Below are positions 54,911 through 62,799 of a DNA stretch of 64,000 nt, in pieces. The stretch's first letter is position 1, and each line of letters opens with the position of its first letter. The notes under the pieces were generated by a model. It was not told where the DNA came from. It searched no databases and worked only from the letters and a program-made list of their open reading frames with translations. Source of the stretch: Candidatus Galacturonatibacter soehngenii (GTDB lineage Bacteria > Bacillota > Clostridia > Lachnospirales > Lachnospiraceae); contig NZ_WAGX01000007.1 of NCBI RefSeq assembly GCF_008830185.1, positions 248,001-312,000 on the forward strand, in the 5' to 3' direction. The position numbers were made by a program, and so were the translations under genes.

Positions 54911-55677
54911 GATATGGAAATCGAAAACCAGTATTAAAAGATGTTAGTTTTTCAATTGAAAAAGGAAAGAAAGTTGCATTAGTAGGAGCGAGTGGAAGTG
55001 GAAAATCTACCATTGCTAAATTACTTTTAAAATATTATGAACCAGAAGCAGGAGAAGTGCTAATTGACGGAGTTGATATCAATGAATATAGTAATACCTC
55101 TCTTAGAAAAGCCACTTCTTATGTACCACAAACCATAGAACTATTTTCCAAGAGTATTTATGACAATATTCGTGTTAGTAAAATAAATTCAACGTTAGAT
55201 GAAGTAAAAGAAGCTGCCAAAGCGGCAGATGCACATGATTTTATTAAAAAGCTTCCAATGCAATATTATACGTATTTAGAAGAAGCTGGAAATGGACTGA
55301 GCGGTGGAGAAAAGCAAAGAATTGCACTAGCAAGAGCGTTTCTAAAAAAGAATGAATTTTACATATTAGATGAAAGCACAAGTAATTTGGATTTTGCAAC
55401 AGAAAATATCATATTTGATATGATTTATAATAAATTTAGAAATAAATCAATGTTGATTATTGCACACAGACTGGCAACGGTAAAGAATTGTGATGAAATT
55501 ATTGTAATACATCATGGTGAAGTAGTGGAAAAAGGAACACATGAAGAGTTGTTAGAAAAACAAGGTCAGTATTATAGGTTGTGGGAAATGCAACAAGGGA
55601 ATTTTGTAATAAGGGAAGAGGAAGAAGAGATAGTACAAGAAATAGTTGATGATGAGGATGAACTTAGTTATACCTAG
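54911..55677 (+). pseudogene. Truncated second exporter: ATPase domain only
   Basis: About 255 residues nearly identical in protein sequence to the ATPase part of the exporter at 47.5 kb, starting at RYGNRKPVLKD and including GASGSGKST, LSGGEKQR and YILDEST. The C39 peptidase and all membrane helices are lacking. The break coincides with the IS110 remnant, so an insertion/deletion probably removed the 5' part. Many silent differences from copy 1 show that the duplication is not recent. An open frame starts at 54859 but has a foreign beginning. It cannot export by itself; expression is uncertain. Confidence 0.85.
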
Positions 55678-55797
55678 TAATCATAATTTGAGTATTATAG
55701 CTAAAACATAAAAAAATGATGAGGTAGAGGAAAATGAAAAAGAATAGTTTGTAATAAAAAAGGTAAGCAAAGGTGTTAGATAGAATGAAAAAAATTA

Positions 55798-55986
55798 ATG
55801 TGGATAGGATTCTTTGTAGAACTTATTATGATATTAGTGATGTTAATTTTACTAATAATAAAACAAATAGTTCCAGATATTTTAGAATACATTTTTTGCA
55901 TGGGTATGTTTGTATGTTTAATAACTTCTTTTTTGCAGTTAGGAAAAATGATAGTAATTAATGGAACAAGAAATATTTTAAGGTAA
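55798..55986 (+). CDS. Possible small membrane protein in the second cluster
   Basis: 62 residues with two hydrophobic segments (IMILVMLILLIIKQIVPDIL and an IFCMGMFVCLITSFL segment) and no recognised family. The ribosome binding site is weak. Upstream, ATGAAAAAAATTA reads into the same frame only if one A were removed, so the gene may be frameshifted. The overlapping frame from 55773 gives a non-hydrophobic, unlikely protein. Confidence 0.4.
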   Translation: MWIGFFVELIMILVMLILLIIKQIVPDILEYIFCMGMFVCLITSFLQLGKMIVINGTRNILR

Positions 55987-56011
55987 GATAAGTTATACTT
56001 GATAATTTTGG

Positions 56012-56062
56012 TTTAAGCATTAATGTTTAAATAGATAGCTTGTAATTGGTTGCAAACAATTA
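56012..56062 (+). promoter_or_regulatory. Second copy of the conserved dyad element, cut off from precursor 2
   Basis: TTTAAGCAT-TA-ATGTTTAAA (56012-56031) and TAATTGGTTGCAAACAATTA (56043-56062) match the element at 49705-49752. In the first cluster the palindrome ends 47 bases before the precursor. Here an IS element starts 31 bases after it, so precursor 2 is now about 1.85 kb away. Confidence 0.65.
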
Positions 56063-56205
56063 TGAGGGAACTACAAATAATGAAATATAAGGAGCATTCC
56101 TGTTAAGTAACAAATGACAGGTTTGCAAAAAATGAGCGTCACCCATAGAATAATGATTGTTAACTGGCAGGTTAAATAATCATCGTTCAAAGGAGACACT
56201 CACAA

Positions 56206-57483
56206 ATGAATTGTAAACAAAATCAGAAAATCAATCAAGTAAAAGAATCAACTTTGGTAGTTGGAATTGATATCGGAAGTACAACACAATACGCCAGAGC
56301 TTTTGACTGGCGAGGCATCGAATTAGGGAAGGTCTTTAAATTTAGCAACAGCAGAGAAGGTTTTGAAAGCTTCAAGAACTGGATGAGGTGGATACAGGAC
56401 AAGAATAAAAAATCAGATGTTATTGTAGGTATCGAACCAACAGGTCATTACTGGTTTGACCTTGGCGCTTATCTTGAAGATGAAAGCCTCCTCCTGGTTA
56501 TGGTTAACCCTTATGCGGTAAAGCAGACCAAGGAACTGGATGACAACAGCCAAAGTAAAAACGACAACAAGGATCCCAAGGTAATAGCAAAACTCGTTAT
56601 TGAGGGAAGATATTCAGCACCATATACGCCGGATGGTGTGTATGCAGATTTACGAATTATGGCATCCAATCGGAAGAGACTGATCAGGGAACTTACCCAG
56701 ATCAAAAACAGATTTGCCAGATGGTTTGCCATATATTTTCCGGAATACAGTGATGTATTCGGAGACTATGAATCACAAAGCAGTATGTTACTGCTGAAAA
56801 CAGTTTGTACACCGGAAGCAATCGTGGAACTCGGAGCCGAGAAAATAAATCAAATCTGGCGTGATGCAAAGCTGAGAGCTGTTGGAATGAAAAGGGCAAC
56901 GACCCTGTGTGAAACAGCAAAGCGAAGCATAGGCTTAAAGAAAGGATCTTCGGCTGCTGAGTATGAAATGAAACTACTGCTTCAGGATTATGATTACAAA
57001 AAGGCACAGCTTGAATCCGTTATGGATGAAATAGAAAGCCTGTGCAAAAAGATACCCGAAAGCGAGCAGATGCTTGCCATCAAAGGTATAGGAATTATCA
57101 CTGTTGCTGGATTTCTGGCTGAGGTAGGTGATGCGAGACGTTTCGAATCACCACGACAGATACAAAAGCTGGCAGGACTCTCATTAAGGGAAAATAGTTC
57201 GGGAAAGCATAAAGGACAGACGACCATAAGTAAACGAGGTCGAAGTAAGTTACGAGCTGTACTGTTCAATGCGGCAATCCCACTGATAGCTACAAATCCA
57301 GAGTTTCGTGCATTGCATGAGTATTATACAACCAGAGCGAATAATCCATTGAAAAAGAAACAATCAGTGATAGCCATCAGCTGTAAGCTGATCCGAATCT
57401 TCTATGCTATTTTGACCAAAGGAGTGTCGTATGATGCACAAAAGATGATGTCTGATATACACAGACAGTCAGTAGCAGCATAA
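56206..57483 (+). CDS. IS110-family DEDD transposase, copy 1
   Basis: 425 residues. The N-terminal RuvC-like domain shows D22 in GIDIGS, E77 in GIEPTGHYW, and D120 and D123 in KNDNKDPKVIA, the DEDD set. The C-terminal Transposase_20 domain has IKGIGIITVAGFLAEVGD, LAGLSLRENSSGKHKG with the candidate nucleophilic serine, and KRGRSKLRAVLF. IS110 enzymes move the element through a circular intermediate, with target choice guided by an element-encoded RNA in studied cases. AAAGGAGAC precedes the ATG. Confidence 0.93.
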   Translation: MNCKQNQKINQVKESTLVVGIDIGSTTQYARAFDWRGIELGKVFKFSNSREGFESFKNWMRWIQDKNKKSDVIVGIEPTGHYWFDLGAYLEDESLLLVMVNPYAVKQTKELDDNSQSKNDNKDPKVIAKLVIEGRYSAPYTPDGVYADLRIMASNRKRLIRELTQIKNRFARWFAIYFPEYSDVFGDYESQSSMLLLKTVCTPEAIVELGAEKINQIWRDAKLRAVGMKRATTLCETAKRSIGLKKGSSAAEYEMKLLLQDYDYKKAQLESVMDEIESLCKKIPESEQMLAIKGIGIITVAGFLAEVGDARRFESPRQIQKLAGLSLRENSSGKHKGQTTISKRGRSKLRAVLFNAAIPLIATNPEFRALHEYYTTRANNPLKKKQSVIAISCKLIRIFYAILTKGVSYDAQKMMSDIHRQSVAA

Positions 57484-57897
57484 GAAGAAACTGTAGCATT
57501 CAGGAAGACGTCCGCCGAAAGGCGCTGAAGAAAACAGCAAGAAAGATACAAATAAAACATAGAGAGCCGAAGTCAGATTTTTTTCCATCAGAGCACAGAC
57601 TCAGCGTAGGAGCATCATGACGCCCCTTTATGGATAAGCAGAACGAAGGAATTCAGGACCCTGAAGTAAAGGTGATCCAGTATGACATGGGAGGTTAGGC
57701 TGCCGTAAGGACATGGGGAGATAGAAGGGCCAATCATAGCGAAATAGGACGATGTCTTATTAAGTGAACCCCAAACATCCATATATCCATGATTTAAGGC
57801 CATGGGGAATGACATAGACTAAGAAAGCTATTCTATAAAAAAATGAAAAAGTAAGAAAAAGCGAGTTAACAAGAGAAAAACTAAGATAATTATGGGA
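57484..57897 (+). ncRNA. Candidate bridge/seek RNA region of IS copy 1
   Basis: About 414 non-coding bases with several hairpins: CGCC-GAAA-GGCG (57513-57524), TTCAGG-AC-CCTGAA (57652-57665) and CCATG/CATGG (57787-57805). AGGAGCAT (57608-57615) repeats the IS left junction, TTATGG (57628-57633) repeats the right end, and AAGGAATT (57646-57653) resembles both insertion sites (AAGGAA and AGGAATT). This is what a guide RNA with donor and target loops would show, but short matches can arise by chance. RNA boundaries are unknown. Confidence 0.45.
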
Positions 57898-57908
57898 GGA
57901 AAAGAAAC

Positions 57909-58304
57909 ATGGAAATGACTTATGATGGGAAATTGGTAATGCCAAGTGGTTGTGCTTTGATGAGTGAAGAAGAGATGACTTATGTAGAAGGTGGATTGAC
58001 AATAACAAGAAATGTATTTAGATATGTTGTGGGTGCAGCTATTACAGCTGGAGTAACAGCTTTGGGAGGTGGAATCTCTGTAGCTGGATTAAGAACTGTG
58101 CTAGGATCTATGGCGCTTAGAAAAGCACTTGTTAAATCTATTGTTAAAGGAATAGGAGTACTTGGAATTAAAGTAGGAAATGCTATGGCAAGTAAATTTA
58201 TGACTGGACTTGCAGTGTGTGTTGGGGGTGATTTTGTAGGAACACTTTTTGATAAATATGTTGATGGTCTAGATGGAAAAGCTGATGGAAAGTGGAGAGT
58301 TTAA
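57909..58304 (+). CDS. Double-glycine leader peptide precursor 2 (bacteriocin-like)
   Basis: 131 residues. The 29-residue leader matches precursor 1 at 24 of 29 positions and ends in the same EMTYVEGG. The 102-residue core is unrelated in detail but again long and glycine-rich (VVGAAITAGVTALGGGISVA, IVKGIGVLGIKVGNAMASKF), with a charged end. GGGAGGAAAAG before the ATG is now partly supplied by the right end of the IS. Its own exporter is truncated, so the intact exporter at 47.5 kb is the likely processing enzyme. Activity is not shown. Confidence 0.8.
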   Translation: MEMTYDGKLVMPSGCALMSEEEMTYVEGGLTITRNVFRYVVGAAITAGVTALGGGISVAGLRTVLGSMALRKALVKSIVKGIGVLGIKVGNAMASKFMTGLAVCVGGDFVGTLFDKYVDGLDGKADGKWRV

Positions 58305-58357
58305 TATTATACAGTATTTGGTTATAATTTAAAGTGGTATAAGAAAGGCTCATAAGA

Positions 58358-58588
58358 ATGTTAAATTATAGTATTTCATTTTTGTTATTTGTTATATATA
58401 TCTTATTAGAGAAAATTGTAGTAAAAAAACAGTATTCTTTAATAACATTCCACATAGTATTTATGCTAATTGGGGCAGGTGGACTTATATATATAAATTT
58501 AATGAAAATTAATAGTCTTGAGTATTTTTATATGTTATGTTTATTCTTTTCAGTAGGAGGAATATTTAGATACAAAAAAAGAAGTTAG
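58358..58588 (+). CDS. Small membrane protein, candidate immunity protein 2
   Basis: 76 residues with three hydrophobic segments (about 3-20, 27-46 and 53-69) and a basic end (RYKKRS). It lies 53 bases after precursor 2, in the same place as the candidate immunity gene of cluster 1 but unrelated in sequence. GAAAGG precedes the ATG. Immunity to peptide 2 is inferred from position only. Confidence 0.55.
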   Translation: MLNYSISFLLFVIYILLEKIVVKKQYSLITFHIVFMLIGAGGLIYINLMKINSLEYFYMLCLFFSVGGIFRYKKRS

Positions 58589-58656
58589 TAAGTGTTTAAG
58601 ATTTTGATTATTTGAAAAGATAAAGAATTAAATAATAAATATCTAAATTAAGTAGG

Positions 58657-58722
58657 AGTATCCCTTATAAACCAAATAAAAGTATTAATGTTGTAAAAGT
58701 GAATTGGATTATAAGGGGTATT
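58657..58722 (+). terminator. Long hairpin between immunity-like and GyrI-like genes of cluster 2
   Basis: Arms 58657-58675 and 58704-58722 pair over 19 positions with one mismatch and two G-U pairs. There is no T-run. It lies in the same place as the hairpin at 50406-50443 but has unrelated sequence. Confidence 0.6.
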
Positions 58723-58778
58723 CATGTGAAAGCAGTTAACAATATTAATTAGTCAGATGGCGGATAAAGGTAAGTGTA

Positions 58779-59243
58779 ATGAGTAAAATTAATGTTCAAA
58801 TTAATAAAACATTAAAGCTAAGCAATGTAATGATAAAGAAGCTTCAAGATGATGAAATAGAAAAATTTCAACTAGAAGTAGGAAAAATTCAAAACTATAT
58901 AAAAGCAAAAGGTGCTATGCCAGTAGGCCCATTAATACAACATACCAATGTATTTGTAAATGGAAGTGGAGAACTAGACATGGAAATAAAATTACTTCTT
59001 CAATCAAATAATTTTATACATAATATAGAACCACCATACCAGATGGAATCCTTAATTCGTGTGAAAAATTGCATGTATGCACGTTTCCAAGGAGAAGAAA
59101 GTAATCTTAAATTTGCATATGATAAAATTAACTTAATAGCCTTTGAAGAAGATATACAATTAAAAGGTGACAGCTATACAGTATTTGTTGACCAGCAAGA
59201 TGATTTTATTATAGCAGACGTTTTTATGGAAAGAGCAGATTAA
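58779..59243 (+). CDS. GyrI-like accessory protein 2
   Basis: 154 residues, clearly homologous to the protein at 50.5 kb along its full length (GPLIQHTNVFVNGSGELDME, PPYQMESLIRVKNCMYARFQ, YTVFVDQQDDFIIADVFMER). It is intact although other genes of this copy are broken, which argues for a retained function. The N-terminal 35 residues are the most divergent part. It is followed by membrane proteins that have no counterpart in cluster 1. Confidence 0.68.
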   Translation: MSKINVQINKTLKLSNVMIKKLQDDEIEKFQLEVGKIQNYIKAKGAMPVGPLIQHTNVFVNGSGELDMEIKLLLQSNNFIHNIEPPYQMESLIRVKNCMYARFQGEESNLKFAYDKINLIAFEEDIQLKGDSYTVFVDQQDDFIIADVFMERAD

Positions 59244-59349
59244 GTAAACTTAGGTTCTTGTGTTAGAATACATATGATTTGATATGTAAAAGGCAATCTC
59301 ATTGAGAAAGGCTAATATAGATGATGCTAGAGAGTAGAGGAGCGAGTAT

Positions 59350-59814
59350 ATGGATATAATTATTTGGATTAGTATAGGAGTATTTTTACTTTTACCCTAT
59401 TATCAAAAGGTATTTGTGTCCAATTCTTTAAAAGTGAGGCGCCATATCTTAGTTTGGATTAGTTTTAATGTGTTTATGTCATTGGTTTATTATTTTGTGA
59501 ATAAGCAAATCTATTCAACAGCATTTGTTATATTAATTTCAAGCTCCTTATATTACTTTTTTTCTTATATGTTACATGCAAAAAAGATTGCAGAATTAGA
59601 TTTGACAGAGGAATTAAATTTACTAAAAAAAACAAAGTCATTCCAAGCTATCAAAAGAACAATTTTTATTTCTATTTTAGTTTTTTTAATATACGACATA
59701 GTATTAATATATTCTGATAAGAGTCTTTTGTTATCATTGGATAAGGTTTATTTCGTAAGTATTATAGTAATAGCGTATATACAAATCATAAAGTATGAGA
59801 GAGAAGGCAAATGA
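59350..59814 (+). CDS. Multi-pass membrane protein, unknown function
   Basis: 154 residues with about five hydrophobic segments (about 3-19, 32-50, 55-74, 104-120 and 130-146). AGAGGAGCG precedes the ATG. I do not recognise a family. It has no counterpart in the first cluster, where the GyrI-like gene overlaps the fusion-protein gene, so it was inserted here or lost there. An additional immunity or processing role is possible. Confidence 0.55.
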   Translation: MDIIIWISIGVFLLLPYYQKVFVSNSLKVRRHILVWISFNVFMSLVYYFVNKQIYSTAFVILISSSLYYFFSYMLHAKKIAELDLTEELNLLKKTKSFQAIKRTIFISILVFLIYDIVLIYSDKSLLLSLDKVYFVSIIVIAYIQIIKYEREGK

Positions 59815-60303
59815 ATTGCTATTGACAATAGAGATTCTAATCCGGGAAATGGATATGTTAATATCTAATAGTGAAAATGTTTAAGATTTTGTAAGAATCT
59901 AATAAACCCCATATAAAGTACTCTATAATCTGGAATTCTATTGTATAGGGGGATATTAATATACATATTGAGAGGAAAATATGCATGGATTATTTTACAT
60001 TGCAAGGAAGCTGTTTGATATCAATTTTAATACCTATAAATTTCGCGGTCGGAGATTATAACAAATTTTTAAAAGAAATAGGAATTAAGAAAATTTATAT
60101 GGATATTGCAATATTACTATTTGGAACTATGGTTACTATCATGTTAATTATAGTTAAAATACATCCTTACATATCATTTATACTTATAGGAGCATTCCTG
60201 TTAAGTAACAAATGACAGGTTTGCAAAAAATGAGCGTCACCCATAGAATAATGATTGTTAACTGGCAGGTTAAATAATCATCGTTCAAAGGAGACACTCA
60301 CAA

Positions 60304-61581
60304 ATGAATTGTAAACAAAATCAGAAAATCAATCAAGTAAAAGAATCAACTTTGGTAGTTGGAATTGATATCGGAAGTACAACACAATACGCCAGAGCTT
60401 TTGACTGGCGAGGCATCGAATTAGGGAAGGTCTTTAAATTTAGCAACAGCAGAGAAGGTTTTGAAAGCTTCAAGAACTGGATGAGGTGGATACAGGACAA
60501 GAATAAAAAATCAGATGTTATTGTAGGTATCGAACCAACAGGTCATTACTGGTTTGACCTTGGCGCTTATCTTGAAGATGAAAGCCTCCTCCTGGTTATG
60601 GTTAACCCTTATGCGGTAAAGCAGACCAAGGAACTGGATGACAACAGCCAAAGTAAAAACGACAACAAGGATCCCAAGGTAATAGCAAAACTCGTTATTG
60701 AGGGAAGATATTCAGCACCATATACGCCGGATGGTGTGTATGCAGATTTACGAATTATGGCATCCAATCGGAAGAGACTGATCAGGGAACTTACCCAGAT
60801 CAAAAACAGATTTGCCAGATGGTTTGCCATATATTTTCCGGAATACAGTGATGTATTCGGAGACTATGAATCACAAAGCAGTATGTTACTGCTGAAAACA
60901 GTTTGTACACCGGAAGCAATCGTGGAACTCGGAGCCGAGAAAATAAATCAAATCTGGCGTGATGCAAAGCTGAGAGCTGTTGGAATGAAAAGGGCAACGA
61001 CCCTGTGTGAAACAGCAAAGCGAAGCATAGGCTTAAAGAAAGGATCTTCGGCTGCTGAGTATGAAATGAAACTACTGCTTCAGGATTATGATTACAAAAA
61101 GGCACAGCTTGAATCCGTTATGGATGAAATAGAAAGCCTGTGCAAAAAGATACCCGAAAGCGAGCAGATGCTTGCCATCAAAGGTATAGGAATTATCACT
61201 GTTGCTGGATTTCTGGCTGAGGTAGGTGATGCGAGACGTTTCGAATCACCACGACAGATACAAAAGCTGGCAGGACTCTCATTAAGGGAAAATAGTTCGG
61301 GAAAGCATAAAGGACAGACGACCATAAGTAAACGAGGTCGAAGTAAGTTACGAGCTGTACTGTTCAATGCGGCAATCCCACTGATAGCTACAAATCCAGA
61401 GTTTCGTGCATTGCATGAGTATTATACAACCAGAGCGAATAATCCATTGAAAAAGAAACAATCAGTGATAGCCATCAGCTGTAAGCTGATCCGAATCTTC
61501 TATGCTATTTTGACCAAAGGAGTGTCGTATGATGCACAAAAGATGATGTCTGATATACACAGACAGTCAGTAGCAGCATAA
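60304..61581 (+). CDS. IS110-family DEDD transposase, copy 2
   Basis: 425 residues, identical to the copy at 56.2 kb, with D22, E77, D120 and D123 of the RuvC-like domain and the serine-containing SLRENSSGKHKG of the C-terminal domain intact, so it should be active. It has the same AAAGGAGAC ribosome binding site within the element. Confidence 0.93.
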   Translation: MNCKQNQKINQVKESTLVVGIDIGSTTQYARAFDWRGIELGKVFKFSNSREGFESFKNWMRWIQDKNKKSDVIVGIEPTGHYWFDLGAYLEDESLLLVMVNPYAVKQTKELDDNSQSKNDNKDPKVIAKLVIEGRYSAPYTPDGVYADLRIMASNRKRLIRELTQIKNRFARWFAIYFPEYSDVFGDYESQSSMLLLKTVCTPEAIVELGAEKINQIWRDAKLRAVGMKRATTLCETAKRSIGLKKGSSAAEYEMKLLLQDYDYKKAQLESVMDEIESLCKKIPESEQMLAIKGIGIITVAGFLAEVGDARRFESPRQIQKLAGLSLRENSSGKHKGQTTISKRGRSKLRAVLFNAAIPLIATNPEFRALHEYYTTRANNPLKKKQSVIAISCKLIRIFYAILTKGVSYDAQKMMSDIHRQSVAA

Positions 61582-61995
61582 GAAGAAACTGTAGCATTCA
61601 GGAAGACGTCCGCCGAAAGGCGCTGAAGAAAACAGCAAGAAAGATACAAATAAAACATAGAGAGCCGAAGTCAGATTTTTTTCCATCAGAGCACAGACTC
61701 AGCGTAGGAGCATCATGACGCCCCTTTATGGATAAGCAGAACGAAGGAATTCAGGACCCTGAAGTAAAGGTGATCCAGTATGACATGGGAGGTTAGGCTG
61801 CCGTAAGGACATGGGGAGATAGAAGGGCCAATCATAGCGAAATAGGACGATGTCTTATTAAGTGAACCCCAAACATCCATATATCCATGATTTAAGGCCA
61901 TGGGGAATGACATAGACTAAGAAAGCTATTCTATAAAAAAATGAAAAAGTAAGAAAAAGCGAGTTAACAAGAGAAAAACTAAGATAATTATGGGA
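61582..61995 (+). ncRNA. Candidate bridge/seek RNA region of IS copy 2
   Basis: Same sequence as 57484-57897. The AGGAATT word inside it (61745-61751) matches this copy's own target AGGA|ATT over 7 bases, a slightly longer match than at copy 1. Boundaries and expression are unknown. Confidence 0.45.
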
Positions 61996-62327
61996 GGAAT
62001 TGTAGTAGCAGTAATACAAAATAGTATAATTTTTAGAAATATTAAAGTTCGTGCAGATAGATATAATGATATTGAAAAAGTATTAAAGATATTAGAAATC
62101 TTAATAGGTGGAGTATTAATTATATTACCCCATATCAACATTTTAAGTAGGTATTTTTTAGTACAGTCTAATACTATAATATGTGTATTGTGTTACAGCA
62201 TATATGCATTTTGGGGAGTAGAAAAAATATTATTTAGTAGTTTTAATTTATACTTTAATAAAAAGAAGTCCAAGAAGATGAAATGAAAAATTATGAGTTA
62301 AGAGTAGAGAAAATGAAAGACTACTTA

Positions 62328-62717
62328 GTGCAAGCCACACAAGCACTAGCAAGTATTTCAACTGAAAATGACACCTATATGATTCAAGCAAATGTATCAG
62401 CCGATGATGCCGCAAGAATCAAGATAGGAGATAAGACAGATATTGCAATCGCTGGATTAACACAAAGTGTATATGGGACAATCTCTGGAAAAGTAACACA
62501 GATGGATAGTGATTTGTCCACAGCAGAAAATAGTGAATCAGGGGAAACAAGTGCTTATTTTAAGATAAAAATTGAACCAGATTATACCTACTTAGTTAGC
62601 AAATCAGGAGAGAAAGTAAATCTTAGCAATGGTTTAACAGCAGAAGCTAGAATACAATATGATAAAGTAACCTATTTTAATTATGTATTGGAAGGCTTGG
62701 GAGTATTGACAAGATAA
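62328..62717 (+). pseudogene. Truncated second membrane-fusion protein, C-terminal third
   Basis: From VQATQALASISTEN to the end (YVLEGLGVLTR) it matches the last about 130 residues of the fusion protein at 51 kb. The membrane helix, lipoyl-like part and coiled coil are missing. The preceding 15 residues from the ATG at 62283 are unrelated and overlap the end of the split membrane-protein gene. It cannot work as a fusion protein without an anchor. Confidence 0.85.
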
Positions 62718-62799
62718 CGATTTGTATTTAGGTAATTAAATGTTAAATTAAATCAGATACTTTATAGAGTGAAGGTAAAAATATAATGGGTGATGGAGT

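Larger units (their letters stand above)
56094..57897 (+). mobile_element. IS110-family insertion sequence, copy 1
   Basis: 1804-bp core, identical to copy 2 across the 1812 bases 56090-57901. The ends are set by comparing the two insertion sites; both copies are flanked by GGA. There are no terminal inverted repeats, but subterminal TCCTGTTAA (56098-56106) and, reversed, TCTTGTTAA (57866-57874) are similar. The layout is 112 bp before the transposase and about 414 bp of non-coding DNA after it. It is inserted in the ribosome-binding-site region of precursor 2. Confidence 0.88.
60192..61995 (+). mobile_element. IS110-family insertion sequence, copy 2
   Basis: Identical to copy 1 and in the same direction, 4098 bp downstream. 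It is flanked by GGA on both sides, inserted at ATA-GGA-ATT within a reading frame. Full identity including the non-coding ends points to very recent transposition or duplication. Confidence 0.88.
59985..62286 (+). pseudogene. Membrane protein gene split by IS copy 2
   Basis: The 5' part (59985-60191) and the 3' part (61999-62286) join in frame across the IS, sharing the GGA codon at the insertion site: ...ISFILI-G-IVVAVIQ.... The restored protein has 164 residues and several membrane helices, with a lysine-rich end. At present the 5' part reads 7 residues into the IS and stops (76 residues). The 3' part could start at an ATG within the IS right end (61990), giving 98 residues. The function is unknown; it is a neighbour of the other membrane protein in this cluster. 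Confidence 0.8.

Noticed and set aside
55773-55961. Open frame of 62 codons overlapping the small membrane protein
   Set aside because: The product is not hydrophobic and has no family features; the other frame is a better protein.
56511-57269. Minus-strand frames inside the IS (repeated at 60609-61367)
   Set aside because: They are antisense to the transposase and identical in both copies only because the IS is; no evidence of a passenger gene.
57909-57998. Lanthipeptide or sactipeptide interpretation of the precursors
   Set aside because: No modifying enzyme (LanM, LanB/C, radical SAM) is in the window, and the cores have few cysteines, so unmodified export is more likely.
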